The notes: generated by a model not told the origin, from the letters alone. A stretch of 64,000 nucleotides of DNA from Rhizobium mongolense USDA 1844 (GCF_000419765.1 NZ_ATTQ01000002.1:422018-486017); one strand, 5' to 3'; positions 1 through 9,285 are shown, numbered from the stretch's first letter. Translations and numbers: made by a program.

Positions 1-1
1 G

Positions 2-568
2 AATGCGGGGCGCAGCAAGAATGCCATTTCGCTGATCTCCATGACTGCCGATGATCTGCGGGAAGCCCTCAGATCTGGCCGCATCGACGTGGCGATCCTG
101 GATTCGGTGTTCGAGCTGGAAAGCTTCGGACATCGCGAACTCCTTCGCACCGATCTGGTGGCAATCGCGCCGCCGGCAAGTACCGGGCTGACTGTCGCCG
201 ATCTGGTGGCCGAGCATCCCATCTGCACGCCGAGCGAGCGAACCGGCCTGGGCGATGCCGCAACCGCACTGAGCCGCGAGCGGACCGTAAGCCGCCGCTT
301 TCGCAATCAGGACATCATGGCGGCGGATTCACTGCCGGTGATCGTCGATCTTGTCTCGAACCACGGCTACGTCTCGTTCCTCGGACGCGTCAGCGCGCTG
401 CCGATCGCCGATCGCGTCCGTATTGTCGAACTCGCCGAACACATCCCGATTTCCTATCATGTCGCCTTCAATCATCGGAAAGCATCGGCGGATGCCTGCG
501 CCATGATTGCTGCAGCCGTGCACAAAATCATCTCGGAGCCTGTCGCGAAAACCGCTGCTGTCGCCTAA
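2..568 (+). CDS. LysR-type regulator, C-terminal effector-binding part (5' truncated by window edge)
   Basis: The reading frame is open from base 2, so the gene begins upstream of the window. The visible ~189 residues have the alternating alpha/beta pattern of a LysR substrate-binding domain (periplasmic-binding-protein fold), with stretches such as GRIDVAILDS and LVSNHGYVSFLG that match the effector-pocket strands of the family. The N-terminal winged helix that would bind DNA is not visible. The gene ends 34 bases before cutC on the same strand. LysR regulators usually control a divergent neighbour, which would lie outside the window, so the target cannot be inferred. Confidence 0.75.
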   Translation, partial: NAGRSKNAISLISMTADDLREALRSGRIDVAILDSVFELESFGHRELLRTDLVAIAPPASTGLTVADLVAEHPICTPSERTGLGDAATALSRERTVSRRFRNQDIMAADSLPVIVDLVSNHGYVSFLGRVSALPIADRVRIVELAEHIPISYHVAFNHRKASADACAMIAAAVHKIISEPVAKTAAVA

Positions 569-602
569 AGAGGCCGTCGGGCGGATGAAGGAGATTAGAA
601 AG

Positions 603-1322
603 ATGCCGGCTTTGCTGGAAGTGTGCGTGGACAGCCCGAAGGGCCTTGCTGCCGCAATCGAAGGCGGCGCGGGCCGTATCGAACTTTGCTCGGCGCTCGA
701 ACTGGGCGGCCTGACGCCGGTCGCAGGTCTCATGAAAGCCGCAGCATCAGCGCCGATCCCAGTCTACGCAATGATCCGTCCGCATTCCGGGCCCTTCATC
801 TTCGATGCAGCGGACGAGGACGCAATGATAGCGGATATCGATGCCGTCCGCGCTTTCGGCCTCGCCGGCGTTGTCATCGGCGCCAACCGACCCGACGGAA
901 CGCTGGACATGCCGCTCATCCACCGCTTGAAAAAGCATGCTGCGGGTCTGGGCTCTACGCTGCATCGCGCCTTCGACCTCGTGCCGGATGCCGATGTTGC
1001 GCTGGAGCAGGCCGTCGAGCTTGGCTGCGAGCGCATCCTCACCTCCGGTTGCGCGCCGAAAGCGATGGATGGTCTCGAAACGCTGAAGCGTATCTCCGCA
1101 AAGGCCGCCGGCCGGATCTCGATCATGCCCGGCAGCGGCGTGCGGTGCGCCAATGTCGCGCAAATTCTGCGCATGACAGGCGCCCGGGAGGTCCATGGCT
1201 CGTGCAGTTCACCGGCGAACATCGATCCGCGCGCCGTCTCTTTCGGTTTTGCGGCACCGGCCTCCAATCAAACCGATGTCGCGGTCGTCCGGCAGATGCG
1301 CCAGGCGATCGACGCGGCTTAA
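603..1322 (+). CDS. cutC: CutC family protein
   Basis: The 239-residue product is a TIM-barrel protein of the CutC family, named for copper homeostasis although its biochemical role is unsettled. Recognisable blocks are EGGAGRIELCSALELGGLTP near the N terminus and IMPGSGVRCANV in the C-terminal half, at the usual positions. The ATG at 603 is chosen because an AAGGAG-like ribosome-binding site lies about 10 bases upstream and translation from there starts directly with the conserved MPALLEVC strand. The stop overlaps the stop of the convergent dehydrogenase by 4 bases. No metal-site or pathway link to the neighbouring sugar genes is visible. Confidence 0.88.
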   Translation: MPALLEVCVDSPKGLAAAIEGGAGRIELCSALELGGLTPVAGLMKAAASAPIPVYAMIRPHSGPFIFDAADEDAMIADIDAVRAFGLAGVVIGANRPDGTLDMPLIHRLKKHAAGLGSTLHRAFDLVPDADVALEQAVELGCERILTSGCAPKAMDGLETLKRISAKAAGRISIMPGSGVRCANVAQILRMTGAREVHGSCSSPANIDPRAVSFGFAAPASNQTDVAVVRQMRQAIDAA

Positions 1323-2338
1323 GCGGCCACTTTGATGACGGCCTTGATCAGGCCGGTCTTTTCATGCGTCCAGAGGGGGAGGTCGCGCGGCGCGTCGGCA
1401 AGCGTCGTGCGGTGCGTGATCAGCTTGTCGACTGGCACCAGACCTTTGGCGATCGAATCCGCGACATGCTCGAAGTCGGCGCGCGTCGCGTTGCGGCTGC
1501 CGATGACCGTCATTTCGCGCTTGTGGAATTCCGGGTCGGAAAAGCGGATCTCATCCTTCACGACGCTAACCAGCACCAGTGCGCCGCCATGCGCCACGAA
1601 ACTGAAAGCCTTCTCCATCGAAGGACCGTAGCCCGTCGCGTCGAACACGGCATCGAAGCCGTCGCCGTCCGTCTTCGCCTTCACGGCTTCCGCCGTTTCG
1701 TCATTGGCGACAATGCCGGAGAGGAAGCCGAATCGCTCCGAAGCCATCTGCAACCGTTCGGCACTGGTGTCGAGCAGTGTCACGTCATGCCCGGCAATCC
1801 GAGAGAAGATTGCAGCCCCGAGCCCAATCGGACCTGCGCCGATGACCAGCGTTCGCGAGGCGGCGGGCGCCATCGAACGCCGGACGGCGTGTGCGCCGAT
1901 TGCCAGGAACTCGACGGTTGCTGCCGCCTCGAGGCTCAAGCCTTTCGCGGCGTAGAGATTGCCGGCCGGTACGATGATCTCTTCGCAGAACGCTCCATCG
2001 GTGTGGACGCCGAGCACCTTGATACTCGTGCAGCAGTTCGGTTTGTCTTGCCGGCAGGCAACGCAGTTGCCGCAGGAAAGGTATGGATTGACGATCACTG
2101 GCGTTCCGGCAGTCATCGTGACACCGTCACCCGCCTCGAGCACGGTTGCCGAGATTTCGTGGCCCATGACGCGCGGATATTCGAGGAAGGGGTGTTTGCC
2201 CTCGAAGATGTGATAATCCGTGCCGCAAATGCCGACGTGGCTGACGGCAAGCCGGACCCAGCCGGGGGCAGGGGTTCCGGGGGAGGGGCGCTCGACCATT
2301 TCGAGCACGCCGGGCTTCTGGCAAAGCACTGCTTTCAT
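1319..2338 (-). CDS. Zinc-dependent alcohol/sugar-acid dehydrogenase (MDR family)
   Basis: This 339-residue medium-chain dehydrogenase has the catalytic-zinc residues Cys38, His60 and Glu61 (GICGTDYH, VMGHE), a structural-zinc lobe with Cys89, Cys92, Cys95 and Cys103, and a Rossmann motif VIGAGPIGLG near residue 165. It resembles the RspB/L-galactonate 5-dehydrogenase branch. It is the last gene of the sugar operon, behind a hairpin that follows the permease stop, so it may be expressed at a different level. In this setting it probably oxidises a hydroxyl of a sugar acid or a 2-keto-3-deoxy acid; the substrate cannot be read from sequence. Confidence 0.85.
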   Translation of the reverse strand: MKAVLCQKPGVLEMVERPSPGTPAPGWVRLAVSHVGICGTDYHIFEGKHPFLEYPRVMGHEISATVLEAGDGVTMTAGTPVIVNPYLSCGNCVACRQDKPNCCTSIKVLGVHTDGAFCEEIIVPAGNLYAAKGLSLEAAATVEFLAIGAHAVRRSMAPAASRTLVIGAGPIGLGAAIFSRIAGHDVTLLDTSAERLQMASERFGFLSGIVANDETAEAVKAKTDGDGFDAVFDATGYGPSMEKAFSFVAHGGALVLVSVVKDEIRFSDPEFHKREMTVIGSRNATRADFEHVADSIAKGLVPVDKLITHRTTLADAPRDLPLWTHEKTGLIKAVIKVAA

Positions 2339-2364
2339 GATGTGTCTCGCATTCAGAACATGAA

Positions 2365-2388
2365 GAAGCCGGTCGCGGGACCGGCTTC
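2365..2388 (-). terminator. Intercistronic hairpin between permease and dehydrogenase
   Basis: A perfect 10-bp inverted repeat (GAAGCCGGTC / GACCGGCTTC) with a 4-base loop lies between the permease stop and the dehydrogenase start. On the minus strand it is followed by TTC-rich but not U-run sequence. It is more likely an mRNA-stabilising or partly terminating element than a full intrinsic terminator. Confidence 0.5.
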
Positions 2389-2405
2389 ACGATGTTTCTT
2401 CGATC

Positions 2406-3380
2406 TCACTGGCTCCGGCGGCGGCGCAACTGATCGAAATAGACGATCACGATGATCAGCAGACCGGTGATGATACGCTGCCAGAATGAGTTGACGTTCA
2501 AGAGGTTCGCGCCGTTGTTGATCGTGGCCAGGATGAAGGCGCCGATCAACGGACCATGAACCGAGCCGATCGCACCGAAAAGGCTGGTTCCGCCGATAAC
2601 GGAAGAGGCGATCGCCTGCAGTTCCCAACCGTCGGCCTGGGTCGCGTTGCCGATCGCGATGCGCGAGGCAAGCAGCACGCCGACAAAGGCGGCGAAGGTC
2701 GCCGAGAGAATATAGGCGAGATAGATCATGCCGTCGACGCGCACGCCGGAAAGGCGGGCAGCTTCGCGGTTGGAGCCGACTGCAAAGAGATAGCGGCCCC
2801 AGCGGCTCAGATGCAGGAAGACGAAGGACGGAACCGCGACGAGTATGACCATCCAGAAGAGGCTCGGCACGCCAAGAAAATTGGCGCGGGCGAAATTCGT
2901 GAAGGGCTCGTTGACGATATTGATCGTCGATCCATTGGTGATGAGCAGCCCGATACCACGCAACGAGGTCAGCGTTGCCAAGGTGATGATGAATGGCGGC
3001 AGCCCCATCTTGACGATGCCGAAACCGTGAAAGGCTCCGATCCCGACCCCGATTAGCAGCGTGATGAGAATGGAGGCCCATACCGGAACCCCCGCCTGCA
3101 GAAGCCACGCGAGGATGACACCGGCAAAGCCGACGATGGCGCCGACGGATAGGTCGATGCCGGCCGTAATGATAACGAAGGTCTGGCCGAGCGCCAGGAT
3201 TGCCGTCATCGCGCCCTGCCGCAAGAGGTTCGAAATATTGAGCGGCGTCCAGAAGCTGGCGGTGACGATGCCGAGGAGGATCCAGAGGAAGAGAAGTAAT
3301 CCGATCAGGGTCAGGCTGAACAGGATGTTCACTTTTCGGCGCGGCGGCGGGGCGACGATTTCCGTCGGGGTTACAGTCAT
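2406..3380 (-). CDS. CUT2-family sugar ABC transporter permease (RbsC-like)
   Basis: A 324-residue integral membrane protein with about eight to ten hydrophobic helices and the RbsC-type segment ITAGIDLSVGAIVGFAGV, including the conserved DLSVG motif of sugar permeases of the ribose/xylose/fucose class. It would form the inner-membrane channel with the ATPase encoded 28 bases upstream and take substrate from the periplasmic binding protein of the same operon. The start ATG follows a purine-rich ribosome-binding site (GGGAGAGAG). Confidence 0.9.
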   Translation of the reverse strand: MTVTPTEIVAPPPRRKVNILFSLTLIGLLLFLWILLGIVTASFWTPLNISNLLRQGAMTAILALGQTFVIITAGIDLSVGAIVGFAGVILAWLLQAGVPVWASILITLLIGVGIGAFHGFGIVKMGLPPFIITLATLTSLRGIGLLITNGSTINIVNEPFTNFARANFLGVPSLFWMVILVAVPSFVFLHLSRWGRYLFAVGSNREAARLSGVRVDGMIYLAYILSATFAAFVGVLLASRIAIGNATQADGWELQAIASSVIGGTSLFGAIGSVHGPLIGAFILATINNGANLLNVNSFWQRIITGLLIIVIVYFDQLRRRRSQ

Positions 3381-3408
3381 TGGTTCTCTCTCCCTCTTAT
3401 TCTTTCAC

Positions 3409-4959
3409 TCAGACGCCGATCGCTTCGCCGAGCACTTCTTCATGCGTCGCCGCGTGGTAGTCGTGGCTTGCGACCAACTGGCCGCGGCGGAAAACGTGCA
3501 GCCGGTCAGCAAGCTCGTAGACTTCCGGCAGATAGGACGAGATCAGGATGATGCCTGCGCCTTCCTTCAGAAGCTTGGCAAACAACCGGTAGATTTCCGC
3601 CTTTGTACCGACATCGACACCAACTGTTGGCTCGTCGAAGATGAACAGGCGTGCGCCGTGGCTGAGCCATTTGCCGATGACGACCTTTTGCTGGTTGCCG
3701 CCCGACATGCTGGATGCGAGCACACGGCGGCTCGGGGTCTTGATTGAAAGATTGCGAATCTGCCGGTCGGAATTCTCCGATTCCTCGCTGTGGCTGATGA
3801 CCGGGCCTTTGCTCAGCCTCTTGAAGACCGGCAAGTTGATATTGAGACTGATAGACAGGTTGAGGCAGAGCCCCTGATCGCGGCGGCTCTCGGGCGCAAG
3901 CGCGATCCCGAGCTCCATCGCCGTGCGTTCGTTCCTGATATCGACCTGCTTGCCCATCCAGCGGATTTCGCCGGCCGTCGTCTTTTCGCGGCCGTAGAGG
4001 CCGAGTGCGAATTCGCTGCGTCCTGCCCCGATCAGGCCGTAAAGCCCGACAATCTGGCCGGCCTTCACGGTCAGCGATACGTCCTCGAAACCAGGCCCCG
4101 AAAGCCCGCGTACATCCAGGATCGTTTCGCCGATCGGAATTTCTTCCTTGTGATAGATTTGTTCGATCGAGCGGTTGATCATCAGTGCGATCAACTCCGC
4201 CTCGTTCGTCTCGCCGATCGTGCGCGTGCCGACATGGGTGCCGTCGCGCAGTACCGAGACGCGGTCGGCAAGCTCGAAAACTTCTTCCATGCGGTGGCTG
4301 ATGTAGACGATCGTCACGCCTTCGCCCTGCAGGCGACGGATGAGCTTGAAGAGTTGTGCAGATTCCTGTCGGGTAAGATAAGCCGTCGGCTCGTCGAAGA
4401 TGAGGAACTGCGTACCGCGCATAGCTGCGCGTGCCGTTGCAACGAGCTGCTGCTGGCCGATGGTGAGCTCACTCAGCAGGACATTTGCGGGCAGGCCGAA
4501 TCCGAGATCGTCGAGGACGGCCTGTGCCATCTTGACCATCTGCTTCTTTCGCATGAGGCCGTACTGGTTGACTTCGTCGCCGAGAAAGAGATTGGCCGCA
4601 ACCGTCAAGTGCGGGCAGAGCACCACCTCCTGGTGGACGGCGTTGATGCCGCGCGCGATCGCCTCGTTCGGCGTCGCAAGTGCAACGGGATGGCCGCACC
4701 AGAAAACTTCCCCGGCGGTTCGGCTGATCACACCTGTCAACAGCTTGATGAGGGTTGATTTGCCCGCACCGTTTTCGCCGACTATCGCGTGAATTTCGCC
4801 GGCCAGAAAGGTCATCGTCGCAGGCTTTAGCGCTTGGACATAGCCATAATTCTTCTGCAATGCCCTGAGCTCGAGGATCGGTGAGCCCGCAGGAATGCGG
4901 TTTGCCTCTTTCAGTGTCGCGCTGTCGTCGTGGCGATGACTGACCTCTTCCAGGCTCAT
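3409..4959 (-). CDS. CUT2-family sugar ABC transporter, tandem ATPase (RbsA-like)
   Basis: The 516-residue protein carries two ABC domains, as in RbsA/MglA. The first has Walker A GENGAGKST (about residues 62-70) and the unusual signature LTIGQQQ; the second has the degenerate Walker A GLIGAGRSE and a good signature MSGGNQQKV, a pattern normal for this family. The ATG at 4959 is preceded by GAGGAGGAG and preferred over an upstream GTG at 4995 that has no ribosome-binding site. It energises import of the sugar handled by the neighbouring enzymes. Confidence 0.92.
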   Translation of the reverse strand: MSLEEVSHRHDDSATLKEANRIPAGSPILELRALQKNYGYVQALKPATMTFLAGEIHAIVGENGAGKSTLIKLLTGVISRTAGEVFWCGHPVALATPNEAIARGINAVHQEVVLCPHLTVAANLFLGDEVNQYGLMRKKQMVKMAQAVLDDLGFGLPANVLLSELTIGQQQLVATARAAMRGTQFLIFDEPTAYLTRQESAQLFKLIRRLQGEGVTIVYISHRMEEVFELADRVSVLRDGTHVGTRTIGETNEAELIALMINRSIEQIYHKEEIPIGETILDVRGLSGPGFEDVSLTVKAGQIVGLYGLIGAGRSEFALGLYGREKTTAGEIRWMGKQVDIRNERTAMELGIALAPESRRDQGLCLNLSISLNINLPVFKRLSKGPVISHSEESENSDRQIRNLSIKTPSRRVLASSMSGGNQQKVVIGKWLSHGARLFIFDEPTVGVDVGTKAEIYRLFAKLLKEGAGIILISSYLPEVYELADRLHVFRRGQLVASHDYHAATHEEVLGEAIGV

Positions 4960-5039
4960 GGACGTCTCCTCCTCACGAATTGCTGTCTCCTCCACCAGCG
5001 ATCCGCGCCCCTCGGGGAAACGATAACACAGGTGAAGAA

Positions 5040-5071
5040 AAGGCTGCGCGGAATTTCTCGCGCGCAGCCTT
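5040..5071 (-). terminator. Strong hairpin between binding-protein and ATPase genes
   Basis: An 11-bp perfect stem (AAGGCTGCGCG / CGCGCAGCCTT) with a 10-base loop lies directly after the stop of the binding-protein gene; on the minus strand TTTTCTTC follows. Such hairpins after the first transporter gene typically protect the 5' mRNA and lower downstream expression, giving excess binding protein over membrane components. Partial termination is an inference. Confidence 0.6.
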
Positions 5072-5080
5072 GGCTCGTGT

Positions 5081-6067
5081 TTACTGGATCTTCGGATTGA
5101 TCAGTGCATCGATCTTCGGGTCGCTCATATTCGCCTTCGTGACGAGGTTCGCGCCGGTGTCGACGTTTTCTTCGACCTTCTCGCCCTTCGAAACGGCAAG
5201 CGCGGTCTTTATGCCGTCATATCCCATGCGATAGGGGTCCTGCACGACGAGACCCGCCAGCGAACCTTCCTTCAGGAAGCCGACTGTCTTTTCGTCGCTG
5301 TCGAAGGCGATGACCTTGATCTTGTCGCCGAGCTTGTTTTCAGCGATCGCTTGGCCAACACCCTGCCCCAGGATCAGGTTGGAGGCAAAGACCCCGACGA
5401 GGTTGGGGTTGGCGGTGATCAGGTCGGTCATCATGTTGAGGCCGGTCGTTGCCTGGCCGTCACCGTATTTGTCGGCAATGACCTTCAGGCCGGGATACTT
5501 GGTCTTCACCTGATCCAGGAAGCCTTCGCGGCGCTGCTCGAGCGAGCCGACGCCCGGAAGATTGGTGAGGATCACAACTTCACCCTCTTCCTTGCCCGTC
5601 ATTTCCTTGATGGCTGCGGCCAGACCGTCAGCTGCGATACGGCCGCCCTGAACGTTGTCCGTCGTCAGGAACGACTTGAATGCCTTGGAATCGGCGCCAG
5701 AGTCGATACCGATGATCGGAACCGATTTGGCGGCTTCGTCGATCGGCTTTCCGAGCGCCTTGAACTCGGTCGGCGAAATGACGACGGCGGCGGGTTTGCC
5801 GGCGACGGCGTTTTCAAGAATGCTGATCTGGCCATTGATGTCGGATTCGGCCTGCGCGCCGAGTTCCGGGACGTTGACGCCGAGATCCTTGCCGGCCTTG
5901 CGGGCGCCGGCGAGCACGATCTGCCAGTAGAAGGACGTCGTATCCTTGACGATGATCGGGATCGTCACGTCGGCTGCAAAGGATGGGACCGGCATTGCAG
6001 TTGCGATGACGGCGGCGCCCGCGAGAGCCGTGAAGGCTCGGCGAGACAGAATGGATTTCATGCGCAT
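5081..6067 (-). CDS. Periplasmic sugar-binding protein of the ABC transporter (RbsB/LacI-like fold)
   Basis: This 328-residue lipid-free exported protein starts with a basic n-region, a hydrophobic core and a likely signal-peptidase site after PSFA (near residue 26). The mature part has the type-I periplasmic-binding pattern of ribose-binding proteins (VISPTEFKALGKPIDEA, GVFASNLILGQGVGQ, VQDPYRMGYDGI). The ATG at 6067 follows AGGAGAA at good spacing; a second ATG lies two codons downstream. A 19-base motif repeated upstream of the dehydratase gene occurs 65 bases before this gene, so it probably has its own regulated promoter inside the operon. Confidence 0.92.
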   Translation of the reverse strand: MRMKSILSRRAFTALAGAAVIATAMPVPSFAADVTIPIIVKDTTSFYWQIVLAGARKAGKDLGVNVPELGAQAESDINGQISILENAVAGKPAAVVISPTEFKALGKPIDEAAKSVPIIGIDSGADSKAFKSFLTTDNVQGGRIAADGLAAAIKEMTGKEEGEVVILTNLPGVGSLEQRREGFLDQVKTKYPGLKVIADKYGDGQATTGLNMMTDLITANPNLVGVFASNLILGQGVGQAIAENKLGDKIKVIAFDSDEKTVGFLKEGSLAGLVVQDPYRMGYDGIKTALAVSKGEKVEENVDTGANLVTKANMSDPKIDALINPKIQ

Positions 6068-6131
6068 GTAGGTTCTCCTCTTAGGGTGCGTTCTCCTCCA
6101 AGAAACCAGACCGCTGAACGCAGGCGGACGA

Positions 6132-6150
6132 TTTTTATCTATAAAAAACA
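6132..6150 (-). promoter_or_regulatory. Candidate operator, copy 1 (upstream of sugar-binding protein)
   Basis: TTTTTATCTATAAAAAACA contains the inverted repeat TTTTTA-TCTA-TAAAAA. It matches the copy at 9343-9361 in 17 of 19 positions. Both sit shortly upstream of minus-strand genes of the same sugar cluster, which suggests a shared operator, possibly for the GntR-type regulator at 9519. Confidence 0.55.
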
Positions 6151-6276
6151 GTTGCCGAAGGAAGCTAGCCGAGACCTTTCCAAATTGCAAGTGGCTAGAG
6201 GCCGGCTGCGGCTGGTGTCGACTATACTCTCAAGCTCCTGTTTTTAAATCAATTAAACTGCATTCTAAAATAAATC

Positions 6277-6723
6277 TCAGCCGCGATAGACTTCATGCGG
6301 ATGCACGACGCCTTTCTTCAGAATAAGATTTCCATACAGCCGGAATTCGGTCGTCGCGACGATATAAGCCGCCTTCCTGGCATGCTCGTAGAATGCGAAG
6401 CGTTCAAGCTGTGCGATCCGGAAGTCGCCAGCCCGCCTGCTCACAATCTCCTGGAATTCGACGCACACCTCCGGCATGGCGCCGGGATCGCCGACGACCT
6501 CCATGCGCCATGCCGTTTCCGGAACGAACGTGTCCAGCGGCATATGCGTCAGGATCGCTTCGGCCATTTCGGTCGCCGTTACGCCATCGGCACGAATGAC
6601 ATCCGGTCCCATTGTGCTCGAGGGAAAGTTGGCGTCCGCGATGACAATGTCGTCGCCGTGCCCCATGCGCGCTATGGCGCGCAGAAGATCCGGGCTGAGA
6701 ACGGGATGAATTCCTTTGAGCAT
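6277..6723 (-). CDS. RbsD/FucU-family sugar mutarotase
   Basis: The 148-residue protein belongs to the RbsD/FucU family, which interconverts anomers of ribose, fucose and related sugars. It has the family landmarks MGHGDDIVIADANFP (His22 is the expected catalytic residue, Asp30 a partner) and a C-terminal YGNLILKKGV stretch. Length is normal for FucU. It begins 10 bases after the aldo/keto reductase stop, so the two are cotranscribed and probably act consecutively: the mutarotase supplies the anomer that the dehydrogenase oxidises. FucU rather than RbsD is favoured by the enzymatic context, not by a decisive residue. Confidence 0.87.
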   Translation of the reverse strand: MLKGIHPVLSPDLLRAIARMGHGDDIVIADANFPSSTMGPDVIRADGVTATEMAEAILTHMPLDTFVPETAWRMEVVGDPGAMPEVCVEFQEIVSRRAGDFRIAQLERFAFYEHARKAAYIVATTEFRLYGNLILKKGVVHPHEVYRG

Positions 6724-6733
6724 GGTCTGGTCC

Positions 6734-7753
6734 TTAAACACGCACCGCGTCTTCGCCAAGCGGGGGCGCAACGAGTGTCAGGGGGTCGAATTCAGGGAAG
6801 ATCGTGTCGGGTAGCGCGGGCTCGAAGAGCTCCATGTTGCGCTTGAGGCTGGATGCCTTTGCCGTCCCGATCAGCACGGAAGAAACGGCTGGCTCGCGGA
6901 GCGGGAATTGCAGCGCGGGGGCCGCGAGCACAACGCCGTGACGTTTGGCGATGTCTTCCATCGCGCCCACCTTGGCAAGTACGTGCGGTGTCGCGGGCAT
7001 GTAGTCGAAATGCGAGCCCGGCACCGGACCGGTCGCAAGGATGCCGGAGTTGAAGACGCCGCCGACAACCAGAGACGTGCCTTTCTTGCGGCAGAGCGGC
7101 AGCAGCTCCGCCACAGCGGAGCGATCGAGCAAGGTATAGCGCCCGGCCATCAGGATGGCGTCGATGTCGGCGTTGCGCATGACATCGAGACAGACAGGAA
7201 CCTCGTTGACGCCCAGGCCGAAAGCCTTGATCGCGCCCGATGACTTCAGCTCTTCCAGCGCCTTGATGCCGGAATTGAGAAAATTTTTCAGGTGGACAGC
7301 ATTCTTCGCGGCACCGTGCGTGTAGCTGCCGATGTCGTGGACATAGAGAATATCGATGCGATTAAGCCCCAGCCGCGCATAGCTGAAATCGACCGATCGC
7401 ATGATGCCGTCATAGGAATAGTCGTAATCGGCATCGAAGGAGAGGGGGTCGACATAGCTGTAGTCCGGCACCGTACCGCTCGGCACGGGCCGCAAAAGCC
7501 GGCCAACCTTGGTCGAGAGCACATATTCCTTCTCGGGCTTCGCCCTCAGGAAATCGCCCACGTAGCGCTCGGCAAGGCCGAGGCCATACCAGGGCGCCAC
7601 GTCGAAATAGCGGATGCCGCTCGCCCAAGCAGCTTCCAGCGTTTCCATTGCCTGTTCGCGCGGGCAGGCACGGTAAAGGCCACCCAGAGCCGCGGCACCG
7701 AAACTGATTTCGGTGACCTTGAGTTCGGTCTTGCCGATTTTCCTCGTCTTCAT
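6734..7753 (-). CDS. Aldo/keto reductase, probable aldose 1-dehydrogenase (L-fucose dehydrogenase type)
   Basis: A 339-residue TIM-barrel oxidoreductase with the AKR catalytic tetrad visible as Asp51, Tyr56, Lys82 and His139 (DVAPWYG, STKVG, YVHD). It resembles bacterial D-threo-aldose/L-fucose 1-dehydrogenases, which convert the sugar to its lactone with NAD(P). The start at 7753 has GGGAGGAAG immediately upstream. It lies 29 bases after the UxaA-type dehydratase and just before the mutarotase, an order that fits mutarotation, oxidation to lactone/acid, then dehydration. No lactonase gene is visible; spontaneous hydrolysis or a gene elsewhere would be needed. Confidence 0.87.
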   Translation of the reverse strand: MKTRKIGKTELKVTEISFGAAALGGLYRACPREQAMETLEAAWASGIRYFDVAPWYGLGLAERYVGDFLRAKPEKEYVLSTKVGRLLRPVPSGTVPDYSYVDPLSFDADYDYSYDGIMRSVDFSYARLGLNRIDILYVHDIGSYTHGAAKNAVHLKNFLNSGIKALEELKSSGAIKAFGLGVNEVPVCLDVMRNADIDAILMAGRYTLLDRSAVAELLPLCRKKGTSLVVGGVFNSGILATGPVPGSHFDYMPATPHVLAKVGAMEDIAKRHGVVLAAPALQFPLREPAVSSVLIGTAKASSLKRNMELFEPALPDTIFPEFDPLTLVAPPLGEDAVRV

Positions 7754-7782
7754 CTTCCCTCCCCGTGAAGAGCCGATTTCTG

Positions 7783-9285
7783 TTAGAGCGTTGCTCCCAA
7801 ATGCCACGGTACGAATTCGTTGTCGCCGTAGCCGAATTCCTCGCTTTTCGTCTTCTTGCCGGAAGCCGTATCGATGATCAGGTCGAAAATTTCGCGCCCC
7901 TTGCCGCTGATCGTCGCATCGCCGGTGGCGATCGTGCCGCAATCGATATCCATGTCCTCTTCCATCGAAGCAAAGAGCGCCGAATTGCTGGAGAGCTTGA
8001 TCGAGGGCGCGGGACGACAGCCGAAACAACTGCCGCGGCCGGTCGTGAAGGCGATCATGTTTGCGCCGCCTGCAACCTGCCCCGTCGCGGAAACCGGGTC
8101 GTATCCGGGCGTATCCATGAAAACGAGTCCCGGTGCAGTTACGCGTTCGGCATAGCTGTAGACCGCCGTCAGCGGAGACCGGCCGCCCTTGGCGACTGCG
8201 CCGAGCGATTTTTCAAGAATGGTCGTCAATCCGCCGCGCTTGTTGCCGGGCGAGGGGTTGTTGTCGAGCGAGGCGCCATGCAGTCCGACATATTTCTCCC
8301 ACCAGGCGATCTTGTCGTCGAGCTTCCTGGCCACGTCCTCGTTGATCGCGCGGCTGCGCAGCAGATGCTCAGCGCCGTAGATTTCCGAGGTTTCGGAAAG
8401 GATTGCGGTACCGCCGGCTGCAGCGAGGAGATCGGCTGCGACGCCGAGCGCCGGATTGGCGGTAATGCCCGAAAAGCCATCCGACCCACCGCATTGCAGG
8501 CCGATGATGATCTCGCTGATGGGGATCGGCGTGCGCCGCTCCCTACCGACATCGGCGGCGATCTCCCGGAGCATCCCCATGGCGCGTTCGACGGCCCGCC
8601 GCGAGCCGCCGGCATCCTGAATGTTGAAGTGCCGCTTGGCATTGCCGGCACCGCTTTGGCCGTAGAGCGTCAGCTGGTTTACTTCGCAGCCAAGGCCGAT
8701 CATCAGCACGCCACCGAAATTGACATGGCGCGTGTAGCCGGCAAGCGTGCGGTGAAGGACCGACATGCCGTCACCCGTCGAGCTCATGCCGCAGCCCTGG
8801 TCATGCACGATCGGCACGAAGCCGTCGATGCCCTCGTAATACGGCAGGATGGTGCGATTGGCCTCGTCTGCAATCGCACGGCAGACGGTGGTGGAACAGT
8901 TCACGCTGGCGATGACGCCGATATAGTTGCGGGTCGCGGCCCGGCCATCCTGGCGGCGGAAACCCATGAAGGTCCGCGCGCGGTCTTCCGCGGTCGCCGC
9001 TTCCGGCGCGGAATTCGCAGTTGCCGCCAGACGGTCGTTCTCGAAATGCAGGTTGTGGCTGTGGATGTGATCGCCTGCCTTCACCTCGGCAGTCGTGCGG
9101 CCAATCGCCTGGCCATATTTCACCACCGGCGTGCCGAGCGGGATGTCGGCGATCGCAACCTTGTGGCCGGGTTCGATTTTTTGACGGGTCTTTATACCTG
9201 CGACGGTCGCTCCGGCTTCGATCGCTGCCGTTGCGACGGCGACGTTATCTCCAGCAGACAGGATGAGCCAAGGCAGTTTGTTCAA
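7783..9285 (-). CDS. UxaA/GarD-family sugar-acid dehydratase
   Basis: The 500-residue protein has the altronate/galactarate dehydratase layout: an N-terminal SAF-like domain (about residues 1-95) and a long catalytic domain with GCEVNQL, LQCGGSDGFSGITANPALG and GRGSCFGCRPAPSIK. The start is a TTG at 9285 with GGGAG seven bases upstream; the conserved NKLPWLILS strand begins there. The family removes water from hexonates or deoxyhexonates to give 2-keto-3-deoxy acids. Given the FucU-like and aldose-dehydrogenase neighbours, L-fuconate or a related acid is a plausible substrate, but altronate or galactarate activity cannot be excluded. Confidence 0.88.
   Translation of the reverse strand: MNKLPWLILSAGDNVAVATAAIEAGATVAGIKTRQKIEPGHKVAIADIPLGTPVVKYGQAIGRTTAEVKAGDHIHSHNLHFENDRLAATANSAPEAATAEDRARTFMGFRRQDGRAATRNYIGVIASVNCSTTVCRAIADEANRTILPYYEGIDGFVPIVHDQGCGMSSTGDGMSVLHRTLAGYTRHVNFGGVLMIGLGCEVNQLTLYGQSGAGNAKRHFNIQDAGGSRRAVERAMGMLREIAADVGRERRTPIPISEIIIGLQCGGSDGFSGITANPALGVAADLLAAAGGTAILSETSEIYGAEHLLRSRAINEDVARKLDDKIAWWEKYVGLHGASLDNNPSPGNKRGGLTTILEKSLGAVAKGGRSPLTAVYSYAERVTAPGLVFMDTPGYDPVSATGQVAGGANMIAFTTGRGSCFGCRPAPSIKLSSNSALFASMEEDMDIDCGTIATGDATISGKGREIFDLIIDTASGKKTKSEEFGYGDNEFVPWHLGATL

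Noticed and set aside
623..2455. Very long plus-strand open frame across cutC and the zinc dehydrogenase
   Set aside because: It runs antisense to a dehydrogenase with intact zinc ligands and out of frame with cutC, its sequence is arginine-rich and unlike any family, and it has no ribosome-binding site.
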